NCBI GenBank assembly: GCA_964030475.1
Contig: CAXIPT010000008.1
Span: 2,666,141 to 2,730,140, forward strand
Source: Tethya wilhelma
Taxonomy: Eukaryota > Porifera > Demospongiae > Tethyida > Tethyidae
Length of the DNA stretch: 64,000 bases
Reading direction: 5' to 3'
The translations under genes and the position numbers were made by a program. Numbering within the stretch: the stretch's first letter is position 1; each line of letters starts with the position of its first letter. The notes under the pieces were generated by a model. That model saw only the letters and a list, made by a program, of their open reading frames with translations, had not been told where the DNA came from and searched no databases. This document shows, one piece after another, positions 54,769 to 64,000 of the stretch.

Positions 54769-54829
<61 letters not shown>
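54769..54829. repeat. (CT)n microsatellite
   Basis: About 60 bases of CT dinucleotide. Confidence 0.95.
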
Positions 54830-54831
<2 letters not shown>

Positions 54832-57800
54832 TTGTGTGTGTGCGTGATACTGTGTATAATGTAAACTGTATCAAACATTGTACTCTAGCAGAATTATGTG
54901 TAATTTAACAGTCTACTTTTTACCAGTGCCATATATAGCATACATTCAAGTTAATCTTCTAGGATTCCTGAAACTTGTTCACATAGCTCAATCAAGTCAC
55001 ATATACACAAGTCAATCAGCATGCAGCTATTCAATCTTGAACTGATATGAGATGTTCAGGTACACATAATCCATCATCTTCTTGGCCTAGAAATTGAGCT
55101 ATAGACCCTCTCTCTTGGCTTGTAAGTATATGATGTACTTATCATTGATATGTTATGCAGTAGGTACTCTAAAGTAGTACGTATGTACTTTATGGCTCAT
55201 TCTCTGAGCCTCCCCTTCTCCTACCACCTTACTGTCTCTTGTTTCCTTGTGGCCACTGCCTTGGGACAATATTATTGATAGCTCTATCTATTGCCAAGTT
55301 AATGGCGCATGTATACATATGTAGCCCATTTCAAGTTGGCCGACACACAGATTCCTTATAAAGGCAGGTACTCGTATGTGTTTGTCTTTTCAAATTTGTT
55401 GCTATGGTAGACACATTCCCACTGAATGAGCTCTAAGTAGTAGGACTGTATGCCATCATTGGTGAGGACTAATACATAAAATGCATCACTACTTGCTGTA
55501 CGTATGAGCATACAACATGTTATATATGCATAGCAGTGATATTGAAATTAGTTCATCCTTGTGTGAGTGTAATTGAATACAAATTCACTATCCTTTATTT
55601 AGAACAGGGTTCCTCTGTTGTTTAGCTTTCTTACGACTTGAGTTGTGGTTTCTCCACACTTTGTTGTATACTTGCAAGTAATTGGTCTCTAGGTACACAC
55701 ATGGTTGTGGCTAGCTGGTGGTTGGATAAGTAGTGCTTCTCTCAAGAGCACCAAAAGTTTACAAGCTATCTAAAGAAGCCTGCTCCGTTAGATCACACCC
55801 CAACTCCTGGCCTCAGTGAATCAAGGAGACTTCCACTTTTATGTACAAGTGTGTGTTTGTGTGAAGCCAGTGTATGCAGGTTGAGAGAGTGGTGGGTGTT
55901 CAGATGTCTGAGGCAGCTTGTATGTGAGGGTAGCCAAACAAGGATTGCTTATACTCTACACACAGTGGTAGTGGTAACAAACACAGCCCAAAGCTAGCCA
56001 GTCCAGAGTCCTTTCAACAGCCACTGAATCAGTTGGGTAGTCAAAACTTAACCAAACCCTGAGATGCATTGTGTGTGAGTCACACTATACAGTAGAATGA
56101 TGAATATATACTCCATTCATTATTACTCATTGACAAACTCAATGGTCATCTATAGAAAGCCTTTCTCCCATACCTATCTATATCTGATTCTACCATGCTC
56201 ACAGATATACATATCATATAAGATTCATTGTAGTGTATAGTAATGTGAGTATTAATTGCCTACTCTTCTGTACACTTCACATCTATCAATTTATACACTG
56301 GCGTATGTATTTATTGCATACCAGTCTTAATGGAATCCACAGACCATTTGTCATGCTACACTTATAAACCGCCAGGTGTTGGTTGTGATAGAGCCTCAGC
56401 TTTACTTCCAATTGTAAACATCAGGTCAATTATGTTTAATAGCACATGTGAATGGCAGTTGCAGCTACATGAGAAGTTGTCCCAAATTAAGATTGTATGC
56501 TGAAATGTATGCACACCTTGATATTCCATTGTCAAGCCTTTAGTATACAGATGTAGTGCTCTGTGAGAGCTAGAGGAGTTTGGGAGTAAAAGTGCATCCA
56601 AGGAATGTGTAGTCTGGCCGTTGAGACCTAGGTTCTATTGGTTGGAGTGTATAGTACAGCTTTGAAAGGAAGTTGACACAGGCTGTTCCCCCTACACAAG
56701 CTTTCCAGATAGCTCTGTAATGAGCTTGTGAGTGAGTGCATGTGCGAGTGTAACAGTCGATGGTTTTCCTTATTTATCCAGTCTGTCATGCTTCCCCTCA
56801 TATAGTGTTACACATGAGGTGTAATTTCAGTGCAAGGAAAGCTAGGGGATTGTGATGTATGAGCATGTTATGATGTCATTGCTAGGGAAACTTGACTCCT
56901 TACCAGCTGGTGTCAATTATAGCGTCTGTGAGTCAATTGGACAACACATGATCCACATCATGTGTTCCTGAACTGTAATGTGTGTTGGACAAATTAAACA
57001 GAAAGGTCATTACCATTTGCAGTGATATTCTTAGGTCCTAACTTGAAGAGTTCAAAGATCACTGATTAGCCCATGCACTAACTTCCACTTTGCTGTAGCA
57101 GCAATTGAGCTGTACCCTAGCACAACCGATTTGATCATATGGTGATGCACATTCACATCTGCAGTCATGTATGACTCTGATCTGGGCTGTATACTTTTGT
57201 GAAAAGACGTATTGAAATGATTGTGATACCAAGCATATAATTGGCACACTGTGCAGCTGTTGCACTTACTACCAATTTCTAAGTATACTGCTTTGATAAC
57301 TGACAAAACTCTATGGCATAATTGATATTCCTGGGATATCTGGCTAATTGTCGTATATACATCAACTTGTTCCAGTCCTTTGACACAGACGTACACAATA
57401 GCTCAGATGCAGTAAACCTAACCCTTGAACCGACGCAATAATGTGTTATTGTACAGTCAATGTAATGGTCTGAGACTCTAATACTGCTGTACATGTTGGT
57501 ATGTCCCCTATCGTATTTTTTGTGCTTCATATTACATTTCTTCTGTCTGTTTGAAGCTGTACTGGCTGATTGAGGAAATGTTGTACAGGCCTAGGTATTG
57601 TACGACCTTTTCTTTAAGATACTGGTAGAGGTACATCGTTTCCCTGTATAAGTGTACGTTCCTTTCTGAAGAAATTAGTTCTGTTTAGAAGAATTGTTAA
57701 GATTTCTTGTACTAATGAATGTAGTGAGGCAGCTCAGCTGTTGTCCGAGTCTAACTTGATGTGTGAGAATTCTTAAGCATTAGCTTTACTCAAAATCTTT

Positions 57801-58973
57801 TTGAGTTATAGAATGAGAAAGGCTGGGTGCACTAGACTGTGGTGTAGTTTGAAAATCATCCTATATATGCTAGAGCTGTAATGACAGCAATTAGGCCTGT
57901 AATTTACCAGATGAAGCTAGGTTACTGTAGACAGCTAGTTCATACTCTTCTCCTTCCATCATTTGAACTCTATATGATCATATTACTGCACAGGGAACCC
58001 CAATGTACCTATTTTGTTAGGCTATGGTGTGCCCTGTGTGATAATCATTGTAGTAAGTAAGTAAGTATATACCATAGGTTGAAATCTAAGCCTTTTTGCT
58101 AAATAGTAACTTGGCACCATGTCGCTTACTTAATAGGTATAGAGGATATTGCTATGGCAATGCACATGCATTGTAATGGAGTGGCCTGTATGGTGATCAC
58201 ATGCAATTACCATCACAGGTTTAGGTCCCTCAGCCAAGCCTGTTTGTATACAAGTTAATGTGAATAAGTATTTCAGCTGTTAAGATTGCACAATAAAGCC
58301 ATTGGTTAGCATGTAGGGTATGACTTGGTTACTGTACAGAAGACCTTCTTAAGACTCAATGGTCCAATTTAAAATTTAACTCTGCCTATAGTTTGCTGTA
58401 GCTACATATGGCATATAGTTTGCATGCATGTGTGTGGCATATGGCACACGTGTGTATGGTGTGTGTGTACGTGCCTGCACAACCTGGAGATGTATATATA
58501 CATGCACAGATTAAATACATAGTGTGTACATACACTGTCTGAGGCAGATATAAACCACAGCATCTAGCATAATGGAATGTATGAAACAATATTGTCGTAT
58601 CAAATTTCCATGCACACTATACAATCAAATATAAACCGTGAGTCTACATGAGAAAGCCTTCTTCCGTCATGGAGTTGGATTACCATAGGCAGATTCCTTA
58701 AATATGCACTGAAGACCGTCAGTGTTCTCAAACATACCATACTTATGACAACATAAGACATAGCAATTATTAACCAACAACAAGAAAGTCACAACAACAA
58801 TAACAAATCCAGCAACGTTGTCTAACAACGGCAATAGAACAATACGATTTGTATAGTATATCTCTCTCTATAGGTGGTGTATGGGACACTCACACATGTA
58901 CACTACATACACATGTTATTTGACAGTACACAGAACATGGTTACTAAAAAATATATATAGCTACAAGACACAA

Positions 58974-59199
58974 TCAGTCAGTTGCGGTGGTCAAGGTTGT
59001 ATTAGGGATGAGTGTCACACCTTCATAGCCCTCTCTGTTGCGGGCTTCACTCGGGGAGTCGAAGCACAGCTCCTGATCTAGGAGCAGCCCGGGACACTGT
59101 TGGCGATTCTTCCTGGTGGAGCGTCGGACTGGTGTCAGGTGGAGGAACCTCTTGGTCTCACTGCAGTCTGGGGTGGTGGCAGAGATGAGTGTGTGCCTC
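58974..59199 (-). CDS. Terminal exon of a CKAP2/CKAP2L-like mitotic protein (partial)
   Basis: A good splice acceptor (minus strand, at 59200) opens a frame of 75 codons ending in TGA at 58974. It contains FLHLTPVRRSTRKNRQ and, 30 residues later, GVTLIPNTTL. The TPVRRSxR motif followed by a 'RPNxAL'-like segment is what I recall from the C-terminus of CKAP2 and CKAP2L, spindle and centrosome proteins of dividing cells. The upstream exons should lie at higher coordinates on the minus strand; only a weak candidate is seen at 63343-63452. The assignment rests on a short match. Confidence 0.45.
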
Positions 59200-60162
59200 C
59201 TGGATACATAGAACAAACAGAGTGTGAGTCAACCATTGGAAGATACTATGCCCTAGAACAATAACAGAAATTTAAGTTATCAGTACTTAGTTTCAGTGCT
59301 TGTAGACAGCCATCTGTCAGAGACAGTCCCTGTTCCACTATTTTCAAACCACAAGATTTTTTTCTCCTGTACTCTACACAATACAGGGTCCTTGCTTCTT
59401 ACTGGGTGTATGACAGACTATAGATTCTGTACGTCTGGAAATAGTCTGGCTACGTGTTTCCTAGACAGTTGATTGTTGCTCTAGCTATTGGGACACATCT
59501 TGTGTGTTTCCCACCACACAAAGAATCTGTGTGTGTGTTGAAGGATTCAGTCACAACAGTGTCCACTGGCCATTGTACTAGGGTTGATTTATTGTTACCA
59601 GTGGCAAGCATTAACAAACAACTTTTGTGTGTTCCTTCCATCTGCATTGTGTGGGTGTTTATTGGATTACAACTTATGTACATGTACGCATACAATTGAA
59701 TCAGGCTCACTGAGAACCAGTGGGCGTCACGACGTTCACTAACATAAGGTGCATTTTTTTTTATCTGGCTGAAATGTATGCAACACGAATGAGGCATGTT
59801 TAGAGCTTTCATTATGTGTAGGCAGAATCTTGGCTAGCATTCGATGGCATTCTTATGTTCTTCGTAGGCAGTCTGTTTGCTGTATGCAACCACACTAACA
59901 CACAATGACAGCTAACCACAAGATGAATAGCTACACCAAAGACTTCCCTACCCCTGCATTGCTGGTGTCTCTCTGAGAGATACAAGCCCTATGTGATATC
60001 TTCATGGGGTTATATAGCATTATCTTTATTTTTGTGCTATATATACAGTACCTCTTGATGTTATATATTATAGCACCAGTGTAGCCAAAGACTCGATTAA
60101 AATGTCATCTTCTTGATCCATCCCAAATGTTTCCCTGCTTGATATGCTCTGACCACCTCAGA

Positions 60163-60164
<2 letters not shown>

Positions 60165-60201
<37 letters not shown>
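60165..60201. repeat. (TC)n microsatellite
   Basis: About 37 bases of TC dinucleotide. Confidence 0.9.
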
Positions 60202-60205
<4 letters not shown>

Positions 60206-63148
60206 CTCTGCATGACTAGCCAACACCCAGTATAGCCTGAGGTTCTAGAGGAACTTGTGTTTTACATCATGTGGTTTTCTTAATTGACCCAAATATGTGT
60301 ACACAAAGTGCACATATAAGGATCATTAATTTCGCATCAGTCATTCAATTCAAGCCAGGTGTGGAACGGCTCTTTGTGCCACTGACCAACAGACACTTGT
60401 ATCCACTTGTGAGCACCCACCCACCAACACACCAACGAGTCCCCCAAACACTTCACAGGTCACTTGTCACAACCCTTGACTATCACAACACTGACACCAT
60501 CCTTCACACTGGTTGAAACAACTTACAACTGTTGTTAGTACAAGTAAGTGGCCACCCTTGTTGTACACTGTACACAAACAAACAGAGCGGAGTATGTGAG
60601 GGTTGCTTGCTGCAAGAATGCTCTGACTGACTATGGGATGAAGACACTTAACACTTGCACTACTTCACTCAACAAAGAAAGCATGCCTCATGCACTGGAA
60701 TGATCCACCCATCTCTCTATGGTAACCTTCAGTCAGCCCTGACACACATGTATACACAAGTAAATAGACTGTACACCACTCAAAAATAACCTGTTTTGAT
60801 ACTCTTGCATGCCCACAAACCAACATATTCTATCACTGACAACAAGTGATATCTCCTCTCATCACTATCAGCAACTTGCATACAGTCCCCCACACAGCTA
60901 AAGTTATGCTTAGAGAGAGAAATATGCCAGTCCTCCTCAAAGGAAGACCAGGAAGTATACACAGGGCATTCTTGGCCCAGATTAGGGGAAGATAAATTTT
61001 TAAAGGAGAGAAGGACTTTCCAAAGCCTGCTCACAGTCACTCAAGTGGAATGGCAGACCTACACGTGGTGTGAACAGTGCCCAGCCTACGGAAGTGGTGG
61101 TTATGAAATGGTGTCATGATAAGATCAACATGTCAATGCCAACTACATACATAGCTGTTGGTAGGACAAATTGACATGTTACAGTGGTGCATGTACATTG
61201 ACTACCAACGGTTAATACTTCAATATGGGATGCATGCTTTTACTATAATAGTATCAAAGTCATTAATTTTAAAAGTAAGTGTTTCGAGTATTATAGCTGA
61301 AACTTGAAACCTACGCTACTCTTCCACTTACTACTACTACTAATACATCGTACCATATTTCCCACCAGCTTACATAACATTTACGTGACACACACAGCTA
61401 CGTACGTACAATCATTACAAACACCTTCAAAACACAACCAGACACCACCCAGCCATATTGAAACACAGTGCTCATTGAGTATACAGAATCACATCCCATG
61501 GTTTTAGCAAGTGGCAATGAAGGTCATCAGGACTAATTAGACTCTCAAACACAACAGCACCACGGATGGCCCACCATGCATGCCACATCTCATTAAGCAC
61601 TCATTTCGTGTGTGTCTCCTCATCTATGTACTCCAGTACAAACTATACATGTGTGTGTGTGATCACTGTGTGTGTGTGTATATGTGTGTGTGCGTGTCTG
61701 TGTGTGACTGACTACCTAGTGGTGGTATGCCAATACAAATCTGGATTGTATGGTATGTGTGTGTTCTCTTTGTCAATTAGAATCCAAGGTAGGATCAATT
61801 ACATTGGGTTCAAACACCAATAGAAGACTATTATATTAGGAGCTCTGACAAGTTAGCAGTACGAATATCTTGTTCACTTGTACTCTGTCTCTCTTGGGAA
61901 CAAAAGCAACGATACCTAAACATACAGTTCTTAAATAATGCTGAGTGTGCATCTGCTGACAGCACATGCATGTGTCATTAAGTTTGGTCTGATAGCCTTC
62001 ATCCACCTATTACATATTACCTCACATACAAGGCTTAGCCTAGACTCCCATACACTGTGAATTGTAGCCGACAGCTCATGCATGGAATACTACATGTAGA
62101 CTACCACCCAGCCTAACTATGTACATGTGCAGACCAGCAGACCACATGTGTCCCTACTAGTAGTAGGTGAGAGGAGAGCTAGGGTGGGAGGTAGAAGCAC
62201 AGTGCTAGAGTGGTGTAGTGTGGGGAGGAATTCCCACAGGGAGCTCCTGAAGTGTGCCAAGGATGTTTAGGAGTGGACAGTGGCTGTACAGCAGACGGCA
62301 CAATGGAGGCTTTGAGTTGGTATCAGTGTACATGATAGCATGTAGGCTGATGTAGGTGAGCCTTTGAGGGGCTACAACACAAACACATGTAGCTAGCTGG
62401 GAATCACACTGGCTGCCAAGAGGCTGCAAATTGCTGTGTGAATCCACCACGGTACATAATACAGTGAAAAAATAATAAATTTTAACAGTGAGGAATTTAT
62501 TGGGTATTATTGCCCTGACTGCAAGAGCACCAAAACAACAAGTGAGTAGAACCTGGAGCAACAGCAACAGTGGTAATACCAACAAAGGCAACCATCTGTC
62601 CCCTTCAATAACGTGAACATGCAACACAAATAGTTCTCCACGTGTACAGGTAAAGGAAAAGCTTCTGAAATATTTCAAAACCTTTATTCTCAATGCACTG
62701 TATACATGCTCCGTGCAGCATGGGACCAATTCCTGAAATTGTTTGACCAAAGCAGGCCAAACAGGACGCCGTACAATAAGAGTCATGTTTCAAAGTGAGC
62801 TCTACATGTGTCTGTACTTACTTCACATTTCATGGGCATGCAGCTCGCCCCGCATCAGAACCATAATTGTATGCATGTATTTGTAGATGAAACCAATACA
62901 CGTGCCTTCAAAGTACTGTGTACGCTAACATGCAATTGCCAAATTACCACTGGTATAACAATCCACATCAAGCATGTAATACATGCACGCAAAAAAACAA
63001 TCGTCCTGTGAAAGTCAACCAATTGGTTTGAAGTTTGAATGGGCATTTCCATGACTACGAAGCGTGCAACTGGATCATGCTGAGCTGGCATTTTGATGAT
63101 AAAATGTGAGTTTAAGTACTGCAGTTGCTCTAAAGATACCTAAGCCTT

Positions 63149-63225
63149 GTTCCCAGGCCTTTCTCTCTTTGTGTATTTTTGAAAAAAAAATATTCTTAAG
63201 GGAGGAGCCTGGGAACGATGCTATG
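63149..63225. repeat. Hairpin of the 'gttcccaggc' family with expanded loop
   Basis: ccttgttcccaggcc pairs imperfectly with agcctgggaacgatgct across an AT-rich loop. Related to 22770-22820 and 32637-32675. Confidence 0.6.
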
Positions 63226-63342
63226 TTATTCCTGCTCTGGATAGGAGGAACTACACACAATGTAGAGCTTGTATAATCACTCTACGATAGTCATGAGTTG
63301 ACACCTTCTTGACTGAGGTGGTAGTTGGTGACATGTGCTAAC

Positions 63343-63450
63343 CTTTTCTTTCTCCTTGGTTCAGAGAGAGCCATGGAGTACTTAATGACCATGGAGTGGC
63401 AGATGAGAGTTGAGTCAACCTGATCCAATAGCTGTGAACGACGTCTCTCT

Positions 63451-63452
<2 letters not shown>
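63343..63452 (-). CDS. Candidate exon, minus strand (RRSQLLDQVDSTL ... EPRRKRK)
   Basis: An open minus-strand stretch reads RRSQLLDQVDSTLICHSMV and ends in the basic EPRRKRK just before a possible GTTAGC donor at about 63342. It abuts a long GA tract on its 5' side. It could be an upstream exon of the CKAP2-like gene, but nothing beyond strand and position links them. Confidence 0.25.

Positions 63453-63519
<67 letters not shown>
63452..63519. repeat. (GA)n microsatellite
   Basis: About 68 bases of GA dinucleotide. Confidence 0.95.
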
Positions 63520-63521
<2 letters not shown>

Positions 63522-64000
63522 TAGCTAGTCTCTTAACAACACAGCACACAATAGATTGAACTGGAGACAGTGTACATTGCATATGGGTAGTGTCAGTGGT
63601 AGTGGATCCTCATTATCAACTAACCAAATTAGATAAGGTAATGAGTACATGTGTAATGTACACCCCACACCCTGAAATCAATAGCACTAATTGCCATCAC
63701 CATAATAGAGTGACATAGTTTGTAATGTATGTCAACCATCAGCTATGATTAAACATTGTCACCTAGCTACAGTAAGGTATACACTACATTATAGTCATGT
63801 GGAGTGTTAGGTCATTATTCTCCCAGAGTGTTTTCACTAGCGCCGCCTATGGGAACATCATGACACCATGATGCCTCACAGCTGCACTGTGAAATATGAT
63901 CCTTATATACCTTCCACCTTGACACCATTACACAACAGAGTTCATATGCATGATATGCACATTAGGGAATTTTCTTTAAACAAATGAGCCCTGTTCTCAC
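63520..64000. other. Window end, nothing recognised
   Basis: AT-rich sequence without open frames of note or repeat boundaries. Confidence 0.5.

Larger units (their letters stand above)
52062..58973. other. Gene-poor 6.9 kb with simple repeats
   Basis: It holds the cadherin 2 3' UTR and then no convincing gene. Simple repeats: (GA)n at 52109-52174, (CA)n at about 52860-52972, (TG)n at 53958-54019, (CT)n at 54769-54829. The few open frames lack any recognisable content or splice partners. Confidence 0.6.
59200..63342. other. Region with no supported gene, 4.1 kb
   Basis: Probable intron or intergenic sequence upstream of the CKAP2-like exon. It includes a (TC)n tract at 60165-60201. Two minus-strand frames (60780-61040 and 62205-62786) are open, but I found no domain in them. 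A 'gttcccaggcc' hairpin repeat lies at 63149-63225. Confidence 0.5.

Noticed and set aside
60780..61040. 86-codon minus-strand frame (LWKVLLSFKNLSS ...)
   Set aside because: Protein-like in places, but no domain, no neighbouring exons and no paralogue; left unannotated.
62205..62786. 193-codon open frame on the minus strand
   Set aside because: No family resemblance, a hydrophobic but irregular composition, and no supporting splice or paralogue evidence; probably chance.

Overview
The window reads as an animal nuclear genome, most likely a demosponge. It has spliced metazoan genes (neurobeachin/LRBA, FIP1, TXNDC15, NAXD, cadherins, WSCD-type sulfotransferases), mostly short GT-AG introns, AT-rich non-coding DNA, several miniature inverted-repeat elements and long (GA)n tracts. 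The sponge assignment is inference from gene content and compactness. There are no bacterial operons, tRNA or rRNA genes or CRISPR arrays.

Layout. (1) 1-5778 is a giant, near-perfect palindrome carrying two divergent copies of a FAXDC2-like fatty-acid hydroxylase gene; the right-hand copy finishes in a last exon at 5822-5960, just past the visible arm, while both copies lack the N-terminal exons at the palindrome centre. (2) 6822-7190 is a small gene of unknown family with a paralogue at 9443-9829, inside the next gene. (3) 7920-29828, minus strand, is a neurobeachin/LRBA (BEACH) gene of many exons: N-terminal helical repeats, ConA-like domain, PH-BEACH, BEACH, WD40. Part of its WD40 region cannot be found, next to a G-run and the only N of the window. 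One large intron (17130-23036) holds two intact intronless TPR-protein genes and a broken third copy. (4) 30636-34131, plus strand: two tandem two-exon sulfotransferase genes. (5) 34509-43368 is a compact block: FIP1 (minus), TXNDC15 (plus, sharing a 248-bp divergent promoter with FIP1) and NAXD (plus, 110 bp after TXNDC15). (6) 43709-52061 holds two duplicated cadherin genes, each with its whole ORF in one exon, with nearly the same ectodomain but unrelated cytoplasmic tails, separated by a small minus-strand gene (46838-47743). (7) 52062-64000 is gene-poor and rich in simple repeats, with one recognisable exon (58974-59199) resembling the C-terminus of CKAP2/CKAP2L.

The genes do not form one pathway. 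The themes that connect the window are local duplication (hydroxylase, small unknown protein, TPR protein, sulfotransferase, cadherin), nested genes inside a neurobeachin intron, and a gene-conversion tract between the cadherins. The most promising leads are the unknown small-protein pair, the bacterial-looking TPR genes, and a protein-phosphatase-1 docking pair (SILK plus RVxF-like) in the tail of the longer cadherin. Exon borders are read by eye from splice consensus and protein similarity recalled for the families; none was confirmed by alignment software.
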